64,000 bases of DNA from Lysinibacillus sp. ZYM-1 (GTDB lineage Bacteria > Bacillota > Bacilli > Bacillales_A > Planococcaceae), in contig NZ_KQ465121.1 of NCBI RefSeq assembly GCF_001308875.1, positions 1 to 64,000 of the forward strand. Direction: 5' to 3'. Below the pieces are notes generated by a model. The model saw nothing but the letters and a program-made list of their open reading frames with translations, ran no database searches and was not told the DNA's origin. How positions within the stretch are numbered: position 1 is the stretch's first letter; each line of letters opens with the position of its first letter. The translations under genes were made by a program, and so were the position numbers. This document shows positions 18,053-27,529 of this stretch, one piece after another.

Positions 18053-19053
18053 TGCTCCTCACCCTTTAGAATATGAGACCATAATGTTCGGGCAAATTGC
18101 TGTGGGTTAGTCGTAGCAATTATCTGCCCATTTAGCTGTGCTTTCTCACTGAAGTCAATCCAACGTTCCGATTGAATGTTGAGCATTGGTTCACCAAGCA
18201 CTTTTTGACCAAATGTGACAGCCTTGATTCCGTCTACCGAAACAAGTGGCGTTTTCTCCATTGTCGGTACATTCGCTGCATGTATCAAGAGTACTTGTGG
18301 ATCTTGATCCTTATAGTCTTCAAGCTGCTGTATAAAATCATTCAAACTACCATTTTCTATTTGTATAACACGTGCTCCTAGTGCCCTCGCCTCATTAGCT
18401 AAAGCCTGTCCAATGACACCATTCGCTTGTGGACTAATAATATGCTGTTCATCCAAAGGTACATGCAAGCCACCAACTGTCACTACTACCGTTTTATCTG
18501 TAAGTGGTTGGGTTTTCTCTGAAAAAAAATCCTTAACAATAGCCGTTATTTTTTCTGGTTCTTCTAAACGTCCCTTACCGACATAACCACATGCTAAAAA
18601 CCCTTCTGAAGGCTCTATAAATTGATAGCCATCTGCTGCTAATCTATCTAAATTACGCTTTACTGCTGGATGGTCATACATGTGTACATTCATTGCTGGA
18701 GCTATCCATACAGGAGCAGTAGTTGCAAGTAAGGTTGTTGTTGCCATATCATCTGCAATACCATTAGCCATTTTTCCAATAACATTGGCAGTTGCAGGGG
18801 CAACTAAAATCAAATCAGCCCAATCCGCTAAGTCAATATGGGCAATCACACTTGAATCTTTTTCATCAAACGTGTCAAAATAAACATCATTTTTGGACAT
18901 CACTTGAAAGCTTAATGGATTCACAAACTGTCTAGCAGAGGCAGTCATAATAACTTTTACGTTTGCCCCTGCTTGTGATAGCTTGCTAACAAGAGCAACA
19001 GCTTTATATACGGCAATCCCGCCTGAAACACATAGTAAAATATTTTTATTCAT
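18049..19053 (-). CDS. coaBC: CoaBC-like: intact CoaC decarboxylase, degenerate CoaB half
   Basis: The first 180 residues are a complete flavoprotein phosphopantothenoylcysteine decarboxylase (CoaC): SGGIAVYKA, catalytic His72 in HIDLADWAD, PAMNVHMYDHP, and Cys155 in the ACGYVGKGRL flap. The second part should be the CTP-dependent CoaB ligase but is only about 150 residues rather than about 220. Its usual GGT(R/K)EPID reads GGLHVPLD (194-201) and the usual SSGxMG reads QANGVIG. No KxKK-like lysine motif is visible. An in-frame start at 19116 adds 21 unlikely residues; ATG 19053 is the conserved start. The stop still overlaps priA, so this is not an obvious recent frameshift. CoaB function may lie elsewhere. 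Confidence 0.85.
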   Translation of the reverse strand: MNKNILLCVSGGIAVYKAVALVSKLSQAGANVKVIMTASARQFVNPLSFQVMSKNDVYFDTFDEKDSSVIAHIDLADWADLILVAPATANVIGKMANGIADDMATTTLLATTAPVWIAPAMNVHMYDHPAVKRNLDRLAADGYQFIEPSEGFLACGYVGKGRLEEPEKITAIVKDFFSEKTQPLTDKTVVVTVGGLHVPLDEQHIISPQANGVIGQALANEARALGARVIQIENGSLNDFIQQLEDYKDQDPQVLLIHAANVPTMEKTPLVSVDGIKAVTFGQKVLGEPMLNIQSERWIDFSEKAQLNGQIIATTNPQQFARTLWSHILKGEEQ

Positions 19054-19079
19054 GCTAGGTGTCTTCCCTTCAAATGATA

Positions 19080-19108
19080 AGCTCCCAAAGGAGGATTCCC
19101 TGGGAGCT
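19080..19108 (-). repeat. Stem-loop between rpoZ and coaBC
   Basis: AGCTCCCA (19080-19087) and TGGGAGCT (19101-19108) form a perfect 8-bp stem with a 13-base loop, just upstream of the coaBC start. There is no T tract on the minus strand. It may affect coaBC translation or be an RNA-processing site. Confidence 0.5.
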
Positions 19109-19153
19109 CTCGGCATACTGTATAATCAAATCTACTGCTGACTAACATTAAAG

Positions 19154-19381
19154 TTAGATTTCGTCTTCGTACACAGTTGACTCATCCTGTGTTACTTTTG
19201 TAAGTACACCTGCTGCTACTTCTTCAAGTGCTTTTCCTACATATTTATAGGAAACATACTTGTGTAAACGTTCCGTATTTTGCTCTTCTTGCATTTGACG
19301 AGCACGTTTTGAAGCAAGGCTCACTAATGAATATTTTGAATCGATTTCCTTTTTTAAAGCATCTACTGATGGGTATAACAT
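19154..19381 (-). CDS. rpoZ: RNA polymerase omega subunit
   Basis: This 75-residue protein matches the omega family: an N-terminal LYPSVDALKKEIDSKYSL helix, the conserved SKRARQM segment, and a C-terminal acidic tail after the SYKYVGKALEEVAAG helix. Omega helps assemble and stabilise RNA polymerase. It follows gmk by 3 bases, the same order as in B. subtilis. Confidence 0.95.
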   Translation of the reverse strand: MLYPSVDALKKEIDSKYSLVSLASKRARQMQEEQNTERLHKYVSYKYVGKALEEVAAGVLTKVTQDESTVYEDEI

Positions 19382-19384
19382 TGT

Positions 19385-20002
<618 letters not shown>

Positions 20003-20045
20003 TTATTCTCTATATCTCCCTTAATTTATAACAGACACGCGCAAG

Positions 20046-20921
20046 TTATTCGATATTTTGAACTTGCTCACGCATCTTTTCTAAAATTGTTTTCGCCTGA
20101 ACAACAGCAACCGCTGCTTCTGTAGATTGATTTTTTGAACCAATTGTATTGATCTCTCGATGAATTTCCTGCATTAAAAAGTCTAATTTCCGGCCGACTG
20201 AAATCGTTTCAAGTAAAGTTTCTTCCAGTTGATTAAAATGACTATCTAATCTGTCTAATTCTTCGGAGATGTCAACACGTTCTGCAAAAATCGCTACTTC
20301 TGCTAGTAAACGGTCATCTAACAAAGTTCCATCTGCTACTTCTGCAATTCGATCTACTAATCGTGTACGATATTTTTCAACAGCAAGAGATGAGCATGAA
20401 CGTATTTGATTCACCTGTTCCTTTAACTGTTCCTTATATTGTACAACAACTTCCTGCAATTCTTGCCCCTCACGCTCACGCATAAGAACGAGTTGTTCAA
20501 TCGCATGTGAAATCGCTTGTTCAACGGCACTAAGCAAATCCTCTGGTGTCAGTTGTGGTTTTTGCTGTACGAGTGCTTGCTCTAACGATAAAAGCTCCTG
20601 CATCGTCCATTTTTCTTCTAGTGGTACCTTACTTGCTAATTGCTCTTTTGCCTTACGATACGCTTCAATTAATGACCAATTAATCTCAATAGATTGCTCT
20701 ACATTATCTAAGTCCTTCACATATACCATCACATCAATTTTGCCGCGTGACAAAGCTTGAGAAATAAGTTTCTTTGCAAAAATTTCCGCCTCAAGCCATT
20801 CCTTCGGAAATTTAGCATTAATTTCTAAAAAGCGATGGTTGACCGAGCGCATTTCTACGGTTAATTGAAAGTCTCTAGTTGTTGTGACACCTCTGCCAAA
20901 ACCAGTCATACTACGCACCAA
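20046..20921 (-). CDS. yloC: YicC/YloC family endoribonuclease
   Basis: This 291-residue protein begins RSMTGFGRG, the signature of the YicC/YloC family, and ends with the conserved C-terminal DUF1732 segment FLMQEIHREINTIGSKNQS. Family members are reported to be RNA endonucleases. The middle is rich in Glu and Gln helices. The chosen start is TTG 20921, about 10 bases after AAAGGTG; GTG 20918 is a close alternative. It heads the gmk-rpoZ-coaBC run. Confidence 0.92.
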   Translation of the reverse strand: MVRSMTGFGRGVTTTRDFQLTVEMRSVNHRFLEINAKFPKEWLEAEIFAKKLISQALSRGKIDVMVYVKDLDNVEQSIEINWSLIEAYRKAKEQLASKVPLEEKWTMQELLSLEQALVQQKPQLTPEDLLSAVEQAISHAIEQLVLMREREGQELQEVVVQYKEQLKEQVNQIRSCSSLAVEKYRTRLVDRIAEVADGTLLDDRLLAEVAIFAERVDISEELDRLDSHFNQLEETLLETISVGRKLDFLMQEIHREINTIGSKNQSTEAAVAVVQAKTILEKMREQVQNIE

Positions 20922-20954
20922 GGTTCGTCACACCTTTCTTTGCATACTGGGAAT

Positions 20955-20963
20955 ATTATAACA
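20955..20963 (-). promoter_or_regulatory. Extended -10 promoter upstream of yloC
   Basis: On the minus strand TGTTATAAT gives an extended -10 (TGnTATAAT) about 35 bases before the yloC start. No good -35 is visible at 17-18 bases, as is common for extended -10 promoters. Confidence 0.5.
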
Positions 20964-21181
20964 TAAGCTTTAATCGAATATGACGACTCTCCAAAAAAAA
21001 TTGAATCGAATAAAAGCTAATTCTACCACAATTGAAGCTATATTTTAATATTCACCTAAAAAATGCTATGATAAACATACAATTAATGCATTTGCAGAAG
21101 CTAATTGACATAAATTAAATGCATTCAGAAAAAAATACGAAAGTACCAAGATGCTTGTTATCATTGGAAAGAGGAATTCAT

Positions 21182-22876
21182 ATGGCATTTGACGGCTTAT
21201 TTACTTATTCAATAACAGCCGACCTACAACAACTAGTGACAGGTCGGATTACAAAAATACATCAACCTAACGCTCAAGAGGTTGTTTTCCAAGTTCGTGC
21301 TAACGGAAAAAATCATAAATTGCTTTTTTCTATTCATTCTTCTTATGCACGAGTGCATCTTACAGAGCAAACGATTGATAACCCTGCAGAACCTCCTATG
21401 TTTTGTATGCTGTTGCGCAAGCATTTAGAGGGTGGTTTTATTTCCTCCATTAAACAGCTTGGTTTTGATCGTATTATAATAGTAGAAATCGAAAGTAAAA
21501 ATGAAATTGGTGACCCTATTGTCAGAGAACTGCATGCTGAAATTATGGGTAGACATAGTAATCTACTTTTAATTGATAAAGAGCAAGATAAAATTGTTGA
21601 TAGTTTAAAGCACTTACCTCCATCTGTAAATAGTTTTCGTACGGTATTACCTGGTCAACCTTATCTAGCTCCACCAACACAAAATAAATGGAATCCCTTA
21701 CTAGTTACAGACGAAGAGTTATCAACATTTTTTTCGGAAACCAAAACTGCCAAAGAAGTCGTGACACAATTTACTGGTTTTTCACCTCTTCATGCTGAGG
21801 AATTATTGTACCGCATGTCATCAACATCGAATCGAGTACAATGTTTCAAAGACTTTATAGCTGCTTTTGCAAATGGCGGTACGAGTCCTATGTATGTATG
21901 GGCTAATCACAAAACTTACTTCTCACCAATAGAGTTAACCCACTTACATGGGGATGTTACAGTTTATCCGAATGTTCATGAACTTCTTGATCGTGTATTC
22001 TTTGCACGTGCGGAGCGGGACCGCGTCAAGCAGCAAGCAGGTGATTTAGAAAGATGGCTACAAAATGAAATTGATAAACTGTCTTTAAAAACGAAAAAAC
22101 TGACAAAGGATTTTGAGCGCGCCTCAAAGCTCGATCAATTCCAGCTATATGGTGAGCTATTAATGGCCAATATTTATGCTTTTGAAAAAGGGGTCAAAGA
22201 AGTAACAGTCACAAATTATTACAGTGAAGATAGTGAAGAGATTACCATTCAGGTCAGTGAGCGTAAAACGCCTATAGAAAATGCTCAAAGCTATTATACG
22301 AAATATACGAAAGCAAAAAATGCATTAATCATGGTGCAAGAACAACTTGAAAAAACAAAAGAAGAAATATCTTACTTTGAAATGCTGGCACAACAAGTTC
22401 AACAAGCCTCCCCTGGGGATATTGAAGAAATTCGTGAAGAACTTGCTGAGCAAGGCTACTTGAAACTACGCCATTCAAAGAAAAAGAAAAAGCCCGTAAA
22501 ACCGGAGCCCGAACACTATGTTTCCTCTACAGGAATGGGCATCTCTGTAGGCAAGAACAACAAGCAAAATGATATGCTGACATTTAAAATAGCCAAACGT
22601 ACAGATATCTGGTTACACACGAAGGATATTCCAGGTTCCCATGTTGTGATCCATTCTAGTGAACCTGATGAAACAACTTTGCGTGAAGCAGCCACATTAG
22701 CTGCCTATTTTTCAAAAGCAAGAGACTCTTCTTCTGTTCCAGTGGATTACACAGAAATTCGCCAGGTCAAGAAACCAAATGGGGCCAAACCTGGTTTTGT
22801 GATTTACTTCGAACAAAAAACTTTGTATATCGATCCTGATGAAGCTGTCATTTTACAACTAAAAAAGCAGTCGTAA
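21182..22876 (+). CDS. rqcH: Ribosome quality control factor RqcH (NFACT family, FbpA)
   Basis: This protein of about 564 residues is the bacterial homologue of Rqc2/NEMF. It binds peptidyl-tRNA on split 50S subunits and recruits tRNA-Ala to add C-terminal alanine tails. An NFACT-N domain begins AFDGLFTYSI, two helix-hairpin-helix and coiled-coil regions lie around 280-420, and the NFACT-R domain contains DIWLHTKDIPGSHVVI. A 21-residue upstream extension from 21119 is possible, but AGAGGA before ATG 21182 and family alignment favour the shorter start. It is divergent from yloC. A polybasic KKKKKP stretch follows the coiled coil. Confidence 0.95.
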   Translation: MAFDGLFTYSITADLQQLVTGRITKIHQPNAQEVVFQVRANGKNHKLLFSIHSSYARVHLTEQTIDNPAEPPMFCMLLRKHLEGGFISSIKQLGFDRIIIVEIESKNEIGDPIVRELHAEIMGRHSNLLLIDKEQDKIVDSLKHLPPSVNSFRTVLPGQPYLAPPTQNKWNPLLVTDEELSTFFSETKTAKEVVTQFTGFSPLHAEELLYRMSSTSNRVQCFKDFIAAFANGGTSPMYVWANHKTYFSPIELTHLHGDVTVYPNVHELLDRVFFARAERDRVKQQAGDLERWLQNEIDKLSLKTKKLTKDFERASKLDQFQLYGELLMANIYAFEKGVKEVTVTNYYSEDSEEITIQVSERKTPIENAQSYYTKYTKAKNALIMVQEQLEKTKEEISYFEMLAQQVQQASPGDIEEIREELAEQGYLKLRHSKKKKKPVKPEPEHYVSSTGMGISVGKNNKQNDMLTFKIAKRTDIWLHTKDIPGSHVVIHSSEPDETTLREAATLAAYFSKARDSSSVPVDYTEIRQVKKPNGAKPGFVIYFEQKTLYIDPDEAVILQLKKQS

Positions 22877-22882
22877 AGATAG

Positions 22883-22917
22883 AAACCGAGATGGATTTTC
22901 TCGGTTTTTTCTTTTTT
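22883..22917 (+). terminator. Terminator of rqcH
   Basis: AAACCGAGA (22883-22891) pairs with TCTCGGTTT (22899-22907) and is followed by a long T-rich tract. Confidence 0.88.
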
Positions 22918-23128
22918 TCATTTGTTAGCACGTAATCAGTACTATAAAACGATGAAAACAGCCACATCTTGATTGATTCTTACAGACAATCTTCCTTATT
23001 ATAATAATGATTAAAAAACATATGAATCATCTGAACTGTTTCTTACTACAGTTATTGACTTCTACCTTTTAGCAAAGCAAAATCAAAATATAAAAGATTG
23101 AATAGCATTTTGGAAAGGGCGTATCAAT

Positions 23129-24814
23129 ATGTCTGTAGGCAAAAAATTAAGTTTCGGATTCTTTACCATTATTCTCACGTTAATCATTTCATTAATGATT
23201 ATGTTCATGCTATTTTCACACATCGAAAAGAAGATTGAAAATGCATTGGACGGTCACGTAGCCCTTGTGGAATTAGCAGATGATATTCAATTTGAGATGG
23301 CCATGCAAGGTCTTTTTATTCGCTCAATTTTCATTGAAGACAATCCTGCTAATAAAGAGAGCTTCATAGAACATGCAAATTTACTTGATAAGTATGTAGC
23401 TGAAATCAAAGAAAAATCAAATTCATCTGAAATGGATACATATGCAAATGAATTAAATACGTATAATGATGCTTTTAATAAATCGGCTAATGATGCACTC
23501 ACACTTTTTGAAGCAGGTAACTTGGAAGGAGCTTTACAAAAGGTCAATGGTGAAGTACAGCGAGCTAATAAAGCCATCCAAGATGTATCAGATAAAATTG
23601 CGAACTATCAAAAGGGACAACTTGAAAAGGTTACACAAGAATCTAAACAAGCAGTTTTTAGCTCTCAAATTATCTCAATTATCGCCATAATTATTGGTGT
23701 CGTCCTTGGTATTTTCCTAATGGTTTATATACAGCGAACTATTTCGCGACCATTAAAAACGGTAGTCCATGCGGCAAACCATATTGCAAACGGGGAATTA
23801 TATCATCAAGATGTAACTTACCATGCTAAAGATGAAATTGGTCAACTTTCAACGGCCTTTAATTCGATGAAGGGCAACCTGAAAACCTTATTGACACATA
23901 TTCAAGACAATACTGAGCATTTAACTGCCTCTGTAGAAGAACTTTCGGCTTCTACAGAAGATATTACTGCCTCAGCCGACGAGATAACAGTGCGTATTAA
24001 CGAAACAGCCATTGCAGCTGAAACTGCTACAATCGCAGCCAACGAAAGTGCTCATGCAATGGATGAAACAGCGGTTGGCGTCCAACGTATAGCCGAAGCA
24101 ACACAACAACTTCATCATAATGCTGTAACAACCTCTAAATTAGCAACAAATGGGAACAGCACAGTAGAAGATGCTCAACAACAAATGAGTGTTATCCATG
24201 ACTCAACACAGATAATCAACAACCTTGTTCAAAAATTAAGTAAACAATCCGAAGAGATTAGCCAAATTACTACTGTTATTACAGCAATCACCGATCAAAC
24301 TAATTTATTGGCACTCAATGCAGCTATTGAAGCAGCACGTGCTGGAGAGCATGGGAAGGGATTTGCTGTTGTCGCAGATGAGGTCCGTAAACTCGCTGAA
24401 GAATCCAAACAATCTGCTAATCAAATTGTTACCTTAACGCAGGAGATTCAAGAAGATACGCAAAATGTAGAAAAAGCTGTTTTAGATGGCATCCACTCAG
24501 TCACAGACGGTGTCAAAATCATTGGTCATGCTGGTCAAGCATTTGAGGCAATCGTAAAAGCCATTAATGCAATGACAGATCAAATAGAAGATATATCAGC
24601 AACTTCTGAAGAAATTTCAGCTAGCGCAGAACAAGTAGCAGCTTCAGTCGCAGAAATTGCTCACGGTGCTTCGACTACCTCAACCAGCACCCAAATAGTA
24701 GCCTCAGCTAGCAGAGAACAAACACTCACGATGCAGCAAGTTAACCAGGTTGCCGCACATCTAAGTGAAAAGTCCTTAGATTTACAGCATCAAATTAATC
24801 AGTTTAAACTTTAA
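23129..24814 (+). CDS. Methyl-accepting chemotaxis protein
   Basis: This 561-residue transmembrane chemoreceptor has a first membrane helix (about 10-30). An extracellular all-helical ligand domain of about 145 residues follows, of the four-helix-bundle (4HB_MCP) type. After the second membrane helix (about 180-203) come a HAMP domain and a long cytoplasmic coiled coil. The signalling tip contains [20 protein letters not shown] and [16 protein letters not shown], which bind CheA and CheW. The ligand is unknown. It is monocistronic, with a ribosome-binding site GGAAAGGG and its own terminator. Its position next to peptide importers might hint at peptide or amino-acid sensing, but that is speculation. 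Confidence 0.93.
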   Translation: MSVGKKLSFGFFTIILTLIISLMIMFMLFSHIEKKIENALDGHVALVELADDIQFEMAMQGLFIRSIFIEDNPANKESFIEHANLLDKYVAEIKEKSNSSEMDTYANELNTYNDAFNKSANDALTLFEAGNLEGALQKVNGEVQRANKAIQDVSDKIANYQKGQLEKVTQESKQAVFSSQIISIIAIIIGVVLGIFLMVYIQRTISRPLKTVVHAANHIANGELYHQDVTYHAKDEIGQLSTAFNSMKGNLKTLLTHIQDNTEHLTASVEELSASTEDITASADEITVRINETAIAAETATIAANESAHAMDETAVGVQRIAEATQQLHHNAVTTSKLATNGNSTVEDAQQQMSVIHDSTQIINNLVQKLSKQSEEISQITTVITAITDQTNLLALNAAIEAARAGEHGKGFAVVADEVRKLAEESKQSANQIVTLTQEIQEDTQNVEKAVLDGIHSVTDGVKIIGHAGQAFEAIVKAINAMTDQIEDISATSEEISASAEQVAASVAEIAHGASTTSTSTQIVASASREQTLTMQQVNQVAAHLSEKSLDLQHQINQFKL

Positions 24815-24827
24815 TGAAGCAAATGGT

Positions 24828-24859
24828 GCATTCTCTATACTGGGAATGCGCTATTTTTT
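24828..24859 (+). terminator. Terminator of the chemoreceptor gene
   Basis: GCATTC (24828-24833) pairs with GAATGC (24844-24849), followed by a T tract at 24854-24859. Confidence 0.7.
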
Positions 24860-25649
24860 GTTCATATTGTCATGTAGATCTTCTGAAAGACATATTAAAA
24901 TCCCTTTATTGAGATATTTGCACAGGACTTGAACGTTAAATAATCAGATTTTTAGTAATTATTTGCATAATCAATCCTCGTCAGTAAGACAAATGACATC
25001 CTCAAAAAAACAATACTAAATAAATGGATTAGATTGGAAGAAAACATACATGAATCAAGCATTTTATATACTAGCTCTTTGATGAATAAAACTTAATACG
25101 TTTGCATATATGCATGTATACTCTAATTTCAAGGAAATTATTTCAAAAGAATATATTTGGGACAACTGATGTTTCATTAAATCCAATTTTTCCTTAGTAT
25201 GGGTACATTTTTTCATAGATTTACTCTATTATTCCTTTTTCTAATCAACAACTGTTTAATCCTAGAAAAATACAAAACAAGTTTCTTATATATCATTAAT
25301 AGATAGAAATAATCATGTTCCGCTATCGTTAATTACAATAAATCACCTGCAAATGAAACTAATTCACTGAGTTTTACTTAGATTTTCTACAAATCTATGC
25401 AAATCCCTCAAGGTATTACATCTATGACTTTTGTATCATTTTTCAAATATTGATATTATTATCTAAAAAATAGGAATTTTCTATATAGTAAATCATTTTT
25501 TTATTTTTATTCTATTTTTGATATTCAGAATAGGTAATTATCAAATTTTTAATATACACATGCTCTATTTCTTTAGCGTGTTAAATCGGAAAAATTTATT
25601 ATTCTCTTAACTGTCAGATAATACTATATAAATTTGAATCTTTTTTATT
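24860..25649. other. AT-rich gene-free region upstream of oppA
   Basis: About 790 bases with no credible gene, very AT-rich and with stops in all frames. A CodY-like site with four mismatches (AATTTTC followed by TATATAGT) lies near 25484. I see no strong stem-loop or riboswitch motif. It is probably an extended regulatory region for oppA. Confidence 0.5.
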
Positions 25650-25677
25650 TTGTGCACAATGATTTTTTTGGTATATT
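25650..25677 (+). promoter_or_regulatory. Possible sigma-A promoter of oppA
   Basis: TTGTGC (25650-25655) and TATATT (25672-25677) are 16 bases apart, about 50 bases before the oppA start. The -35 is imperfect. Confidence 0.45.
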
Positions 25678-25725
25678 AAATAGGAGCTTCACAAAAGGCT
25701 TAAAAATTGTATAAGGGGGATTCAT

Positions 25726-27390
25726 ATGAATAAAAACAAAAAGTTTTTATTACTAACAGTCCTTGCAGTATTTTCATTAGTACTTGCTGCATGTGGCTTC
25801 GGTGGAGATTCGTCTGAAAAATCAAAAGACGACGGTAAAGATGCTGGTTCATCTGAAACAACTTCATCAGGTGGCGAATTAAACTTAGTAGTAGCTTCTG
25901 AGCCACCATCATTACATCCGGGATTAGCAACAGATACAACTTCTAGTGCAATTCTTACAAACGTATTTGAAAATTTAACATCTCTAGATGAAAATGCTAA
26001 ACCAGTTGCTGCTGCCGCTTCTGACTGGACAATTAGCGATGACCAAAAAACTTACACGTTCACATTACGTGATAATAAATGGTCCAATGGAGATCCAGTA
26101 ACGGCAAAGGATTTCGAATACGCATGGAAATGGGCATTAAACCCAGATAATCTTTCTGAGTATGCTTCAATCTTTTACTCAATTAAAGGCGCTGCTGCTT
26201 ACAACAGTGGTGAAGGTTCTGCTGATGACGTAGGTGTTAAAGCGGAAGATGACAAAACTTTAGTAGTTACTTTAGAAAACCCAACTCCTTACTTCTTAGA
26301 ATTAACAGCATTCAAAACATATGCACCGTTAAATCAAAAAGTAGTTGAGGGTAATGAAAACTGGTACGCTGATGCTGGTGATGACTATGTAACAAACGGA
26401 CCATTCACTTTAAATGAATGGAGACACAACGATACAATCGTATTAAAGAAAAACCCAGAATACTGGGATGCTGATAAAGTTTCTTTAGAAACTGTTAATA
26501 TCGGTATGGTTGAATCTGAAACAACTGCAGCTACAATGTTTAAAGCTGGAGAAATTGACTATCTTGGTGCTCCATACCAAACTATTGGACTTGATGTAAT
26601 TGATGGATTCAAAGCAGATGGTTCATTAAAAATTGCTGACCAAGCTTCTGTATATGTCTATAAATTAAATACAAAAGATAAATTTACTGGAAACGCTAAC
26701 ATTCGAAAAGCGTTAACATTAGCAATGAATCGTCAAGGTTTAATCGACAATATCACTAAAGGGGAGCAAAAACCTGCATTAGGTATGGTTCCAATCGCTG
26801 TTAGTGGTTTTGAAGAGGACCGTGGTTACTATAAGGATAATGATATTGAAGGCGCAAAAGCTGCACTTGAAGCTGGTATGCAAGAACTTGGTATTAAAGA
26901 TCCATCAGAAATCACTGTTAACATTTCTTTCAACACAAGTGAAGGACATGCTGCAATCGCTCAATTTATACAAGAGGGCTGGACAAAAAACCTTGGTATT
27001 AAGGTAGGTCTTGATAACTCAGAATGGCAAGTTTACCTTGAGAAGCTTAACCAATTAGATTACCAAGCTGGACGTCTAGGCTGGACAGGTGACTATAACG
27101 ACGCATATACATTCTTAGAAATCTATGACACTGCTGACAACGGTAATAATGATACTGGTTGGGAAAATGCAGAATATAAAAAATTATTAGATCAATCTAA
27201 TTTAGAAACAGATCCAGCTAAACGTCTTGATCTTCTAAAACAAGCAGAGGCAATCCTAATGAATGAATTACCTGCTGCTCCTATCTACTACTACACTAAT
27301 CTTTCTGTAGTACAAGATAACGTGAAAAACATTCAAGCGGATGTTCTAGGTAACATTCCACTTAAAGAGGTTGTAGTAGAAAAAAAATAA
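25726..27390 (+). CDS. oppA: Oligopeptide ABC transporter substrate-binding lipoprotein OppA
   Basis: This 554-residue lipoprotein has a signal peptide ending in the lipobox LAAC (Cys at about residue 23), so it is anchored outside the membrane. A Ser/Gly/Asp-rich linker precedes a family 5 peptide-binding fold with typical segments such as FTLRDNKWSNGDPVTAKDFEYAW and NIRKALTLAMNR. It captures oligopeptides for OppBCDF, and in Bacillus such systems also import signalling peptides. ATG 25726 follows AAGGGGGA. A stem-loop with a T tract after the gene likely makes oppA more abundant than the permease genes. The length is close to B. subtilis OppA (545). Confidence 0.95.
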   Translation: MNKNKKFLLLTVLAVFSLVLAACGFGGDSSEKSKDDGKDAGSSETTSSGGELNLVVASEPPSLHPGLATDTTSSAILTNVFENLTSLDENAKPVAAAASDWTISDDQKTYTFTLRDNKWSNGDPVTAKDFEYAWKWALNPDNLSEYASIFYSIKGAAAYNSGEGSADDVGVKAEDDKTLVVTLENPTPYFLELTAFKTYAPLNQKVVEGNENWYADAGDDYVTNGPFTLNEWRHNDTIVLKKNPEYWDADKVSLETVNIGMVESETTAATMFKAGEIDYLGAPYQTIGLDVIDGFKADGSLKIADQASVYVYKLNTKDKFTGNANIRKALTLAMNRQGLIDNITKGEQKPALGMVPIAVSGFEEDRGYYKDNDIEGAKAALEAGMQELGIKDPSEITVNISFNTSEGHAAIAQFIQEGWTKNLGIKVGLDNSEWQVYLEKLNQLDYQAGRLGWTGDYNDAYTFLEIYDTADNGNNDTGWENAEYKKLLDQSNLETDPAKRLDLLKQAEAILMNELPAAPIYYYTNLSVVQDNVKNIQADVLGNIPLKEVVVEKK

Positions 27391-27429
27391 TTAATCATAT
27401 TATTTTATTTCGGTTTTTAGCTCTACAGC

Positions 27430-27474
27430 AAAGAGCTGCCTCGTAGCCACTACGGCGCGAGTCAGCTCTTTTTA
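27430..27474 (+). terminator. Attenuating terminator between oppA and oppB
   Basis: AAAGAGCTG plus CTCG (27430-27443) pair with CGAG plus CAGCTCTTT (27458-27471), with one mismatch, and then T residues. Such partial terminators after binding-protein genes keep the lipoprotein in excess over the permease. Confidence 0.8.
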
Positions 27475-27490
27475 AAATACGAAGGCATAT

Positions 27491-27505
27491 ATTTGTCTGA
27501 AAATT
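27491..27505. promoter_or_regulatory. CodY-box-like site upstream of oppB
   Basis: The 15-mer matches the CodY consensus AATTTTCWGAAAATT at 13 of 15 positions. It lies 25 bases before the oppB start. CodY represses peptide and amino-acid uptake genes in Bacillaceae when branched-chain amino acids and GTP are plentiful. Confidence 0.55.
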
Positions 27506-27529
27506 GACAAATAGAAGGAGGAGTTTTAT

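Noticed and set aside
23000..23128. Sigma-D promoter for the chemoreceptor
   Set aside because: No GCCGATAT-like -10 at the right distance from a TAAA -35 was found.
25048..25083. Ten-codon frame after a GGAAG-like sequence upstream of oppA
   Set aside because: Too short and unsupported; no terminator or conserved feature around it.
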